In this document: positions 10,002-22,210 of the stretch, piece after piece
How the letters are laid out: each line of letters begins with the position of its first letter
How positions within the stretch are numbered: the stretch's first letter is position 1
DNA from: Hypomyces perniciosus
Taxonomy: Eukaryota; Ascomycota; Sordariomycetes; Hypocreales; Hypocreaceae
DNA: 64,000 nucleotides
Assembly: GCA_008477525.1 (NCBI GenBank)
Contig: SPDT01000001.1
Coordinates: forward strand, 3,658,001 to 3,722,000
Reading direction: 5' to 3'
Program-made: the position numbers and the translations under genes
The notes under the pieces: generated by a model
Database searches by the model: none
What the model was told of the DNA's origin: nothing
Seen by the model: only the letters and a program-made list of their open reading frames with translations

Positions 10002-13000
10002 TCACCACCTCTGGGAGCCTTTCCCTTTACCAACTCCATCACCAGGCAGAGTTGGGAACTCCTCCCTCTGGATATCCAACCCCATGTTCAGAGGCGAATC
10101 GCTACCCTGGTCCTGCATACTGAGACTCAAAGCCAAGGCTAGGTCCTCGTCTTCCGTTGTTGCTTGCCATGAGGACTCGCCCATGGGCACGTGGCTAGTT
10201 GATGGCGAACTTGACGCAGATTGTTTCCCTTTCTTGCCGTTCTTGGACTTGTACTTGATGTTGATGGGAAAGTCAAACTCGCCGGAACTGTTTCCCTGTG
10301 GGGACTGTCCCGAATCGTTGACACCCTCGAGTAATGACAGCCGAATAGCTTGCTGAATCTGCTGCTCATATTCACTCTCGTTCTGGGTCACACCATTCGT
10401 CTCAGGAGCAGAGGGTCCAGCTACACTGGGGTCTGGTGTCAGAGTGTCCACTGTATTTTCGCTGAACGACGAGGCAGTATCCAGGCTGGCGTCAGCAGCA
10501 GAATCACCAGTCCGGCGTTCCTCCGAGGCCAGATAAGCTTCTTCCGAAAGAATTTGGGCATAGCGGATAGCTTCTTCTTCTGTCAAATCCCCCAGAGCGC
10601 CAAACCGCTTCAGAAGACGAGCCTGCTCACGAACACGTTGCTGGTTCTCTCTTCGAAGCTCGGCTTCTTCCGCTGCAATGTAGCCCGATACAGCACCGCC
10701 TTGTCGACGACTTGCAATACGACCGTCAATATCAGAATGACGAACGCGTCGCTTGCGTCCTGGAGCATGGCTCGTCGAGCTGTAGGACCAGTACCGCAGG
10801 AATGCACCAAAAGACACGATGCCCTGAAGAACCATGGGATCAGGATCGAGATATATTGCTCTCACCGCAAAGTAGTTAGCTTCGTGAAGCGCGGGGTTCA
10901 TAACCAACATGTGACGAGGTACCCGACCATTTGATCTGGCATTGATAGTTCTGATGGGCTCCATGGTAGATGCTAGCGGTTCCCAGGCTTGGACGAGACC
11001 ATCGCTTCCACCATGCACCAGATACAGCCCAGTACAAGCGACGGCAGAAACCTCGGGAGAATCTGTTTGGATGACACGTATCGGCTGGATTTCGCGCGCC
11101 TTATCCTCGTCGCGTGCGTTCCAGAGGAGAACCGCACCACTGTTGGTTCCGACAGCTATGAAGCGTGCTCTACGACCAGGTATCTCCCTCGCCTCCTGGT
11201 CTGCCCAAGGACTTGCTCCAGATGTTCCTTCTTGTGCAGAATGCAAGGGATCCTCTGCCAGTGTAAGCAAGGAAGTGGATGAACTATCCATAGCCACTGC
11301 GGATAGAATGTCATGGTTATGCCCCTTGAGCTCAAACGTCCGGCAAGACCAATCATGAAGAGCTACCGACGAGCCAGGTGGTGTCATAGGGGTACAAGGT
11401 GGAGGTTTGGGTGATTGAGATTCAGGCACCTCAGACGTCTGATCAGAAAGACCTTCTCCGACAGAACCAAACAACGATGAGGTAGTAATGGTAGTCGGCT
11501 TAATAGACTCGATGGCCACAGCTTTCTGGGTTGTCAACGAACGTGAGTAGCGATGAATTCGTGCTGGTCGATTTTCAGCAAGACCGCAGTCAACCACGAA
11601 GATGCTCTCTCCTGCGCCTTGGCCATCGTCGCTGGCAAAATCTACTTCCAGTTTGCGCTGCATATCCCAGCCTTCACAAACCTTGCGGAAGTGAGCAGGT
11701 CTGTGACGCAAGAACTTCTCGATTTCTCGCGCCTCTGCAATAAGCTGGTCTTTGCTGAGATTCATGCTATTCGAAGGGGAGTGTGGCGAATATGTTCCAC
11801 GAACAGCGTTCTTATCTAGCTCATCTTCTCGAGCAACTCGGCGCGTCGCCTCCAAGAGGTGCCAGTATACTGTACGGCCAGCGTGCCAGGCATTCTTGGT
11901 AGCATCTTCACCTGTAGCTCGGACAGGTTTCCCCACAGGCGCTTCAGTCAAATAGTAGATTTCTCCCAAGGCGTTCAAGGCTACCACCCAGACTCTTGCA
12001 GATGACCTGCGCTTCTGGTTATAGTTATCGTCGACCTTCAAAGAGATGATAGGGACACCAGGGCTAAGAACCCATCGTGCTGTGACATCGCCATTGGCGT
12101 ATCTAGGTCCAGTGGTGTCCCAACCCAGAGAATAAGCAGTGACCACACCAAGCGCAGAGCCGGTCAGCATACCACAGATAGACTGTGTGGTGGACGTGAC
12201 TGCTGACGACTTGGCAATCCACACACTACAAGTGGCGTCCGACATCTCGGGGATCCTGGGAATATCCGGATAGGTGTCTACGACACCTGTCTCCGCCCCC
12301 AGATATCGCCCTCGTAATTCATTGACTCCCCGAAAGTATGGGCGGCCACCAGGGAATCCCTCGCCAGCAATCATGCCATAGGACTGACTTACATCCATAA
12401 CATTCGGTGACGCAGCGGGTCCCTCTCCAAGGCCGTACGGAACAAGGTTAGGGGCAACTTCATCGAGCTGTGCAGTTGTGAACAGATCCTCAAGGCCCCA
12501 TTTCTCGATTTTTCCACTGGTAGGATCACTTAGGGTCGCGACACCGAGATCCCCGGCTCCTTGAATAACTCGAGGGGGTTTCTTTCCATTGGAGAAGATG
12601 GCATGGACATTGGTCACCTGCCAAGGCAGCTTCGAATTGTACGTCAGAACCGCACTCGCCTTCTTCCCGGACCGACTAGCCCCGCCGGGGGGAGTGCCTG
12701 GTTTCCCTCGCGCCAGGCTCCTTAGATGCCGGGTCCTAAACATATATTCACTTCTCCATGTAGCCAGTGATGTAAGTCGAGGGAAATAACGTGTCTCGGA
12801 GCGCACGATATCAGACACGGGTTCGTCCCACGGCCGCACGCTGGGGCTTTGCGCTTTCACTTCAGGGGGAACTTGTCCTGGAAAGTAGCGCATGAAGGCC
12901 ATGCGCCAGGCATGATGGGTTGTCACCAATGCCCAAAAGCGCTTCGACACCAGCGCAATGGAGGCATGACAGTCCGGGGGTAAGTGTGAGAAGATATGCG

Positions 13001-13451
13001 TCAAAATTTCTAGAGCTATATGTCAGACAACCAACTTAGGGCAGAGGGAAAGGCGGGATTTACCATTAGGGAAGTCATCGAGCTGAATGCCATTGGAGGC
13101 CGAATCGGAGCGCTTAACGACCTGGAACCCTATGCCATGCTTGGGAGTCTGTGGGGTCACGGCATTCTCATATTCAGAAATCCTCTGGCCAGGCACAGGA
13201 AAGCGGCCATCGCTGTGGTCGGGAAGACTCAATCCACGTAGCTTTTCGCCAAGCTGGTCGGCATCGACCCCGATAGAGTCGCGACGGTCACTGCAACCAG
13301 AGCGCTGCGAACCGCTACCGGAGCCGCCAGAACCGGCTCGGTCGAGGCCATTCGGGTCATGTCGAAGGAAGCCATGTTGGGGGGGGCGAGGAGAACTGGA
13401 GGCGTTGCTCGGCTGAAGCTGTTCTGGAGTCTCGATTGGCTCTTGTGTCAT
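10002..13451 (-). CDS. UFO1: Ufo1-like F-box protein with propeller domain and ubiquitin-interacting motifs
   Basis: Exons 13451-13064 and 13015-10002 flank a 48-bp intron and give 1,133 residues. Residues about 1-128 are low-complexity. An F-box follows at about 130-175 (ALEILTHIFSHLPPDC...LVSKRFWALV), then a WD-like propeller whose late blades read FIAVGTNSGAVLLWNARD and YLVHGGSDGLVQAWEP. The C terminus has two UIMs, QQIQQAIRLSLLEG (about 1011) and DEDLALALSLSMQD (about 1079), and a third UIM-like helix, EEAIRYAQILSEEA (about 944). F-box plus propeller plus tandem C-terminal UIMs is the architecture of yeast Ufo1, the SCF substrate receptor that recruits DNA-damage-related substrates and Ddi1. 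The orthology is inferred from that domain order. The start is the first ATG in the open exon. Confidence 0.85.
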
Positions 13452-16400
13452 AGAGCTGAAGGCGAAAGTCGAAAGATGGGAGGATTGACTGTGCAGGAAC
13501 GAATTGCACAGTCGTGAGCGCGCTGGAAATTCGAGGTTGTTGTGGAGAGAGAATTGCGATTGCGATGTCTGTGAGTCACAGGTTGAGGTGATTAATGAAG
13601 TTGGTGGGTTTCCCGCAACACGCGTTACCGTGATGGAAAATGTGTTGGAGGCACCGAAATGCTCCGGGCCTTGCCGGTGATGAGCCGAAGTAGCAACATT
13701 GCTTTGATCGTCCTACAAAGTAATCTTCCATGATTATTTTCTGTCAACATTGGTGAATAAGAGAGAAAAAACCGATTCATTTTCTATATTCTATGGAACG
13801 ATGTTAGAAATCATGGAGGAATTCCAATGTCCCCCGCATATTGTGGGATGTTGTCATAACTACGATGGGAACCTGCATGAACGCTCCAATGGCAGTATGC
13901 TAAGTTAAGTGCATATCTCAAACAAAGTTGGCCTTGGCCACGCAATCCTCTGGGACTATCAGGAGAGCCACAATCATACGGTAAGTCTTTTTCATCGGTG
14001 AGGTTTCCATCGTCCACCAGAGGTACGTCTCGGCAATACTCGTACTAGGCGTTGTGCGAGTTCAAGCAAATATCGGGTTATTTATTCGGCAGCGGCCCTG
14101 TCCACCCTGGTTATTAGATAAAAATATCAGCCCAATGGCTAACACTACCCATAATTCACGAGTGATAAGGTGTTACAGATGATTGGTATAAAGTTTTATG
14201 AGATCTGCTTCGTACGAAGTACCAATCGAGGAATACGCGCAACACAGTTGGGAGGGTCGCAGGGTAGCTTCAAGGTCAAGGTCGCTTCAGAAGTTGAAAT
14301 ACGAGTACTTCGTACTTCGTACGGATAGAATAGAACTGAGTTCTGGGGAAACAGTTGAACGCCCACTCGGAGGGTGACTTGAGATGTGTCTGAAACAACA
14401 GCAGTACAGAGGCATCTCTGATCCGCCACGGCAGCACGTCCACAGTCTTGGATCCATTTTGTCCGCGAAGTTTGACCAGTAACATGACAATCACTCAACA
14501 CCTTGGACAGACATACATGACTCGGTTAGATGTCAATCCAGCCACGTCTATTCTGTAGAGTGTTTGCACTCCACCATGTATGGCATTGTCGCAAATTTCC
14601 CTCGCAGGGAGTGGTCGAATGGCTCAGGCTATCGACCATGTGCATCCAGGATATGGCGGAACAAAGCAGCGCCACGTATCGGCCCTCTATGCGGCCTTCA
14701 TGTCCCATGACACACAAAATTTTCCCTCTCTGATAAGTCGGTAACACTAACATTTCAGAAAAAAAGGTATATGCATGTGCAATACGAAGGACATACGGAG
14801 TACATAGTTCTAGTCTTTGGACGGTGTGTGGTAATCCGGGTTCCTCCCGTCACGGAAGCCCACGTTGATGACGGATCTGCGGCACAACACACCCCTAGTC
14901 CAACATGTGCGAGTAGTACATCCTACAGGGTGAGATTTATCCTGGTCCTTGCTATAAATAATGAGTTATCGAGGTTTCCTCTCCTCGCAGTGAAGATCAT
15001 TACTCGATCACCCGCAGGCCCGCAGGCACGGGGATGCAGTATTAGACACCCGTCCGGTCTGACCGTACCAAAAGGTCGATATTCATTGGATTTTTGTGCC
15101 CTCGACCCAGAGCCGCGCCAATGGTAATCCTCCCCAGATGCAATCATGGCATCCATCTCCACGCGACAAATTCAACTGCCTAGGACGGGGAAGACGGGAC
15201 GCCAAGAGGCGCAGCACACCGGCTGCTGCGCTGGGAAAGAAAAAGGGCGAAAAAAAGCATGCCCAAGATGCATGATGCAGCGAGGCGACCCTGTCGTTCT
15301 GCGAAGTGGAATCTGGCCCCCACCGAATGAGCAGTCGTTTCTAGGCTGTTGCCATGTCGTCTCTGGGAAATGGTATAGTCCTCGTGTATTGAGCAATGAG
15401 GGCTGTTGTATCAAAATGGAAGGTATTCCCGCAACTCTGTTGCTGTCTTAAATAGCCGTGCAGAGCGAACAAAGGGTGGCCACCTGGTATAGATCTCGGT
15501 CTGTTGTAGCAGTACCTAATACTCGGTGGTCTATTCCAGGTCGTATTGGTTTATTGGTTTGGGTCCGAGCTGTGGCGCCGACAAGCAAGTCTCTCCATAA
15601 CATGACACGTCTCCCTGTCCATTTTGAAGCAAACGGAGTTGAAAAGGGAGAACCAGACCTGGGGGCCAATAGAATCAACAACCAGAAGAGGAGAAATCAA
15701 CCTTGGCGATAGGCATCATGTATTGCGTCCGCCACGGAGCATGTCCGTCGGATGCTATGTAGCATATGGTGATTGCCATGCTTTCCACACACACACATAC
15801 CGTGGCCTGTAAGCATCATGTATGTATGTATGCACATGCGGCCGATATGGAGGCATGCAAATGACATGCACCAGTGATGGTGTGTGGTAGCATTATTGAA
15901 CCCCTCAGTCGCTGGTCTGAGATAGCTGCAACATCGGCTTTAAGCTGAAGTCGGAACAGAAGCAAGAAGCATCACCGGTCGATTCTTAGACAAGCTCGCA
16001 GGCGTGTTGTCGTTTGGAAAAGGGCATATATGTCAGGAGGAGGTGATGAAAAAGGAAATAGTAAACACTGCTTCGTATGCTTGCATACCCATTAGCAATG
16101 GTAATATTAGTAAGTCTTCTAGAAACCTGTATGAGCAGGGTGGCCCTTGAACGGGGACCGGCGATTGCCTATTGTGGTTGCTCAGGCGTCGCTCCAGGGT
16201 TTCGAGTCTATGTTGCAAGCCGTCATGACGTATGTATGTACATATCCATGGATCTGCCAGCCAGTAATACTACATACTTTGCACCCAGCCGGGGTTCCAG
16301 GCGGTCAACGCGGATGACGTCGAAATATTGATTGTCGCTCGGTGTTGCACAACTTTGGAGAGTTGCAGTGAAGAAGAACGAATCAATGCCTGATATCCCG

Positions 16401-19400
16401 AGTGGGATAATTAGGCAGTAGAGTAGTATGCACTCGTTTTCGGCGCCGAAAATGGGACCGAGTATCTAACTACTAGTAGTACATACGAGTAGTACTGGTG
16501 ATGAGGCAAAAGACGTGTCATCATACAGTGCGGCGGCAATTTGCGAGAATGTGCCCTGGAATCCAGCAGCAGAGTGGGCCATTGTTGGAATGGCGGCTGC
16601 ATAAGAAAGCGGTCTTTGCTCCAGCCGCTCTGGGGCGACCCTTACTCTCGGTATCGTACCACACATGGGATGATAGAAATGAAGTGGTTCGTTGACTAGT
16701 GTGCGTGGTTGTTTCTTTGCTTTGCACGCCGTCGGCGCTAGACTTATGGCTATCAATTGACCCTTGCAGCCTATTCTGGGTGACATTGCCGAGCAGGAGA
16801 TAATCCAAGGACGCCGACAGGTGTCTTATCGCAAGACACCATTCCACACCCCTGCAAGCTGTGGGCTTCATACGCCATGCAGCGTAGTATCGTGTGTGTA
16901 TCATGCATATCTTGGAAATGGGGGCTATGCTGGCTGGAGACTCCCAAAAAGCGGCGACAAGATACGGAACGTAGGGAGACTCGCCAATCTCATGATCCCC
17001 CAAACACATGCCGACTGGAGCAAATGGGGAGCAAAGAGCAAAGGTCAATGACATTTTGCTTCTCTGCTGCGGAGCGTCAGTTCCTTCGACGGCTGTTGTC
17101 CGAAGTCTCCCTGTCTCTCTGGGCCACCGAGAATGCATCAGGGAGCCCTGCTAGGCGCCTTGAATGTATGTAGTACGAGTACTCCGTAAGCATGGCAACT
17201 TCCATTTTGTGGTTCTGCAGGATATATTCCGTCACCTAAGACACACACACGCACTCAAAAATAAAAAAGCCAAATGCCACGATGTCTGGTGTTGCGCCAG
17301 TTTCCAGGAGTGCGGAACGCTGTGTCACAGCTGCTGTTATACCTCGTCCGTGCCAGAGCTCCAAGTCATTATTACCTTATGCATGATGACCTGGAATCAA
17401 GTAGTATTTGGCTCAAAAAAAAATAGTAGGCCCGAACACACGCACGATAAAACTTGATACTGGTATCTTATTGCCTGGGATTGTAAGAAGTACCTACGCA
17501 GTACGGAGTACCTAGCTTTACTTCTCGTAGGTACAGACAAACACATTGCAAACGGAGCTCTTCGTACTAAAGCTTCGGTGTTATTAAGTCAGCCTGTTTT
17601 CTGCTGACGAGGTCCTAAATACTGCTAGTCGAACTTTAATATTAGGGCTCACAGACATAATCAGCAAAAAAGATTCAGCTCGTCCTTCAGTTTGCTTTGG
17701 CATTGATACAGCCTCACCCCTTAGAGGCAAACTTGGAGCCTACAAGTGCAGATACCACCAGGGCAGCAGGACGGGAGCACTATTGCCTGATTACTACTAT
17801 CCCCCAGCAAGAAGCCGAAGCCCTGCAAGTAGAACTAATTAAGGTTAGTAGTATGCGTACTTCGTGCATGGTATTAATGCATCTGCGTATGTATGGCTGA
17901 TGCCAAGTCACCGGCGACTTCGCAGCGGGTGTTTCGGCCTCCGTGGTGAGAATTGACAGATCAGAAAAACCGGCGACTAAAATAAGAGCAAGCCATCGTG
18001 TGGTGCGGGGATTTGAAGCCATAGTGTTGGGTCGGTCAGCTTGGCCATTTTGCCAGGATTGCTGAGACTACGAGTAACACGCGAGGGATATGGCCAGATG
18101 ATTCGTATACTTCGTAATGTTGTAAGAACAACGACGAAGGCCTTGGCGAAGCATCCAAATGAGCTCTGTGCAGGTGGGATGCTACAGTAAGACGGACGAT
18201 AGGACGGTGGGGGACTTACATATGTATGTGAAGCGCCTCGACAAAAACTAAATGGATGGATCCTCTTCCAAGCCTCGTACCAATGTGCGTTACTGCTGAT
18301 ACTACTCCATACGGAGCACATACATACTAATAGCAAATGTGTAGTTATGTGCATGTAGGTCTGGACGACAGTGGAATAGGCGCCAAGGTGAAGAAGGACA
18401 CCCATGCACCATACCATGACTAGTACTTTATTGCAGAAATATTTAGGTAAGAATCTGGGCTCAGAAGAATCAAGACCGCTCATGAGGGGGGATAGTGTCG
18501 CCAATTACGGAGTAGATATTTAGAATAAACACAAGACATTGCCTGTGATAGGGCTGGAATACGATGGGCCTGCTCTGTACCTCCTCTAAGAGCCCTTGAT
18601 ATAACGGTACTTTGTAGTACTGAGAGGTGCGCCATGTCTTGGTGGACTTGGTGACCTTGGTGCATATTTTGTCGTGCTCTCGCTTCCACCAGCTCGACAT
18701 AAACCAACCCAAAGAAATCCATAGTACGGAGTAATAACATGGGTTCCACATGCTCACCTCCTCGATTCGATTCTTCCTGCGCCAAACATGCAGCAACGTG
18801 TATACCGACCAGACCAGTTACAGCGCTACTGTATGTATATGCATACTACGGAGTACTAGTACTCGTATCCCACAGCAGACTGACTGTTTCGCCCCTTGAC
18901 CCGACGGCCGCCGCTGGACCCGACAGGGTGGGTGCGGATTGTTTGACGGGAGGCACTTCCCGTACACCATCCTCCCAGAGTGCTGGGCCCAGCGTCCGTC
19001 CGTCTGTCCGTCCGTCGTGGTGGCGTGGGCCGCTGGGGTCTTCGCGCTGTAACGGTCGTATCGCCTGATTCGCCTCGAAGACGCTCATCTCTCTGCTCCA
19101 ACCGGTCGACGCCAGCCAGTCTAACCTCCATCCAGCAGCCCCTGGACATACCCCGCGTGAGGTCTCCGACGCTCTGGACGGGCCCCATAACAGCCCCATC
19201 ACTCTGCCCGTCCCAGACTCCCAGGGGGGTGGGCGAAAAGCAAACGGAGCCAGCGCCCGAGCCAGCTAGCAGCCCAGGTCGCCAAGATCCTCTCGCTGTC
19301 TCTCGTACTCCTGGCGCTTCGGTGCAGGTCGGCAGTCCGCAGTGGTCCGTGTGGGTTCATATGAAGAGTTCCCAGCTGGCCGGTATTTTTTTTTTCCTGT

Positions 19401-20089
19401 CTTTCTTTATGTTCGCTGTCCCTGCTAGCCGGCGGCCGACCCCCGTAGACTTTATCTTTTTTGCCCTCTTGATGGTGGTGTCGGACTACGAGCAGTAGTG
19501 TCTGCACCAGGATTGTTAGCACTGTCCGCCAGCTGAGGCCCTCGGCTATTTCGCTACAGTGTGGCACAGTACACCCTCGTACGCGCCGTTTCATCGCTGA
19601 AGCACCCAACTTTAGCACCAGTGTGGCCAACTGAACGCTGTGCAACCCATCCTTCTCCTCCCCATTCTCCTGCGTCTTACACACACTCCGTCACGTCGCT
19701 TGATACTCGCCGTGCGTGCAGCTCCCAACGATCGCAGCGGGCATCAGACACAGACGCAGACGCTGACGCAGACGCAGCAGCGCAGCGCCTTGACCAGGCC
19801 ATCAATTCGGCTCGACGCATTTGTCTGTGGGCCTGCCCGAGCGTTCTTCAGCACCCGCCAACGAACGACTGGGTCTTTTTTCTTGGCCGCCATCGCCCAA
19901 AACCACCCAGAAAATCCAGGCCGTTATCTTTGTTCCTTCAACAATCCGCAGTCCCGACGGTCTATCACATACTTCTTCGTGTGACCTTTGTTTTCAGACC
20001 ACACAGTCTGCAAGACGGGTCTTCACTCCGTACCTGAGACACCTCCCTCGACACTGTACCGACCAACCAACGACCAACCATCGCCAACA
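13452..20089. other. Gene-poor intergenic stretch, 6.6 kb
   Basis: No open frame has convincing protein character except the weak secreted-peptide candidate at 17721-18022. It contains dispersed TACGGAGTAC copies (14794-14803, 17502-17511, 18847-18856), a CA run near 17240 and a GTCCGTCC run near 19000-19015. About 19560-20089 is CT-rich and probably the promoter and leader of the next gene. A non-coding RNA cannot be excluded by reading. Confidence 0.55.
17721..18022 (-). CDS. Candidate small secreted cysteine-rich peptide (weak)
   Basis: ATG at 18022 starts a signal-peptide-like segment (TTRWLALILVAGF). An intron-like block from 17911 to 17823 has a weak GTGACT donor but a good CTAAC branch and TTGCAG acceptor. 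Splicing it joins exon 18022-17912 in frame to 17822-17721 and gives 70 residues ending in PSCCPGGICTCRLQVCL. Five cysteines fall in the last 14 residues. The other two frames of the second exon are closed. Without splicing the frame ends at 80 residues with no cysteine pattern. I do not recognise a family; a chance open frame is quite possible. Confidence 0.25.
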
Positions 20090-21354
20090 ATGAGTTCGTC
20101 CGCGCAGCCAGTGCCCAAGGAGAAGAAGGGGCTTAGCAAGGTCCTCTCCAGAGTCAAGACCGTCTGGAGGAAGGGCGATTCTTCTAAGAATCAGTCCACT
20201 GTTCCAACTATCACCGCAACTCCAGCCGCCGCTCCGACCGCAGCCACCGCGGCTACCCAGGGCACTGTCCCCGGTGGCAACACAGGAACTGCTACCACAA
20301 CGTGCGTATATTTCCAAATAATTCCACCAGCCCTTCTTCGTTGCGTTGCCAGGGCCGCAATTGATCACCTGCGTTTCTTGCACCGGGAGGCTGGTATCGC
20401 GTATATGTTCGTGTCCGACTTTGTACTAATCGATCTGTCTACAGTGTTGCAGCTCCAGTGTCCCGGGCAGCCGAAGCTAGAACTAGATATGAGGGACTCC
20501 CGGGTGTCACAAGGCTTGCCAGGTCGGAGCTGTTCGAGGAACGGGCCAAGAAGTTGAGCGAGCGATTCGGCCTGGAGATCCATGCTGAATGGCAAATCAC
20601 CGTCCCCGATGACACTGTTCTCCGTATCGACAGGCCCATTCGAATGCGCGTCCGGCGGACCTGCCACCGTTGCAATGCAACCTTTGCCGCGACCAAGGAA
20701 TGCCCCAACCCCAGCTGCAAGCATGTCCGCTGCAACAAATGCACCCGCTATCCGCCGAAGCGCACCGAGGCCGAGATCATCGCTAGCCGTGAGAAGAGGG
20801 CCGCGCTTATCAAGGCCAATCGGGAGAATGCCCCCATTCTCGTTGATTATTCCTGGAATGAAAAGGATATCGTCCTCAAGCGTCCGAGCAAAACCGGTGG
20901 TCAAGACCTCGTTCACAAGAAACCTCGTCAGCGCGTCAGGAGGACTTGCCACGAGTGCCAGACTCTCTTTATGGCTGGCTGCAAGAAGTGCGAGAAATGC
21001 AGTCACATTCGCTGTACTGACTGTCCCCGAGACCCGTAAGTGAACCCGATATATACACATGTCAACCATGTGCAGCTATATAACTAACATGGACATGGCA
21101 GGCCAAAGAAGGACAAGTATCCATTTGGATACCCGGGCGATGCATTTGGGCCCAACAGTATACCTCACTACGAGTGTGAACTGTGCAAGACAGTGTATCC
21201 GACCAATGCCCCCAACGGCACGGAGTGTAGGAAGTGCCGTCGTCCAAAAACCGACGCCTCACCTCGTGCTTTACCTCGCAAGGTGGAACCACTACCCGAT
21301 CCAGAGGTTCTGAAACAGATTCAATCCAAGTTGGGGAATCTGAAACTCAAATAG
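20090..21354 (+). CDS. Hypothetical protein with multiple CxxC zinc-binding knuckles
   Basis: Exons 20090-20301, 20445-21035 and 21102-21354 give 351 residues. The N terminus is basic, then Ala/Thr-rich. The core has paired knuckles: RRTCHRCNATF...CPNPSCKHVRCNKC, RRTCHECQTLF...CKKCEKCSHIRCTDC, and a third YECELCKTVYP...TECRKCRRPK. Each looks like a treble-clef or ribbon zinc site. The two introns have good signals (GTGCGT with ACTAAT and ACAG; GTAAGT with CTAAC and GCAG), and the third exon carries the last knuckle in frame. I believe it belongs to a conserved fungal family without assigned function; RNA or protein binding is only a guess. Confidence 0.8.
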
Positions 21355-22210
21355 TATGCGTCCGATACCATGCTGATACCAGCATGGCGAGGCATGCTCT
21401 TTGCGGTCATGTTTTTTTCTATGTAAACACCTTTACATTCGCATTCATCTTCATGACAGTTTTAGAGAGGATTCGCCACACCATTTGGTTCACCATGAGA
21501 GCCGTCTGGGTGCTGTAGCCTCCTCCCCTTCCGGCGCCAGATCCACGGAGAAATTTCCAATTTTGTGTGAATGGACATTTTGGATTGATCAACACCAAAT
21601 TGAGAAAATCGCAGCATATTTCTTTCGTCAAAAATGAATGTCAATTTTGCCACGTCCTTTCATGTTGAAAAACAAAGTCATGTCTCCCTTCATACATGCG
21701 AAAAGTTGACGGGATGGGTAGACCATTTCAGCAGGGCAAGGGTTATTCATTTTTATATATTGGTCGAAATGGAGGAAAAGCAGGAGAGATTGCTACGGTG
21801 CAACCGGTCATGTTGTTGACTCCTTTGGTTCTTGTTTTCAAGCGTCAGCGACAAGCCCATCTCTTTGATCTGTTTTTTTATTATCTCATCATTCATTTCA
21901 TGCTCCAAATCAGCAATTGGCCTGATGTCATTATATATCGGAAACCGATGGCATCTAAATATATTGGATCTGCGCCAAAACGGTGTGTCTTGTCGTGACG
22001 TTTTGCCTTCAACCTGTGATTCATTTCGTTGCATCTGTCCGCGCGGGGGGGGGGCCTCATGAATGCAAAGTGTAAAAGAAATAAAGCACGATTATATTCC
22101 ATCCAACATTCCTGGGCCAGTTGCTTTCTAGAAACTGTATACCTATTCCACAGTCGATGCTCTAACCCCAGCCCTCTTGACCAACCACTTCTACCAGGTT
22201 TTATATATGA
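21355..22210. other. Intergenic region between convergent genes
   Basis: About 0.85 kb of mostly AT-rich sequence between two convergent stops. It should hold both 3' UTRs. A G-run lies at about 22044-22052. No gene seen. Confidence 0.55.

Noticed and set aside
14605..14645. tRNA-like piece with GAATGGCTCAGGCTATCGACC
   Set aside because: No acceptor or T arm can be paired around it.
16521..17138. Minus-strand frame of 205 codons
   Set aside because: Cys/His/Trp-rich, irregular composition, no domain, overlapped by plus-strand frames of similar quality.
17977..18504. Minus-strand frame of 175 codons
   Set aside because: Hydrophobic patches are scattered without a membrane-protein pattern. 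It overlaps the signal-peptide candidate in another frame and shows no conserved motif.
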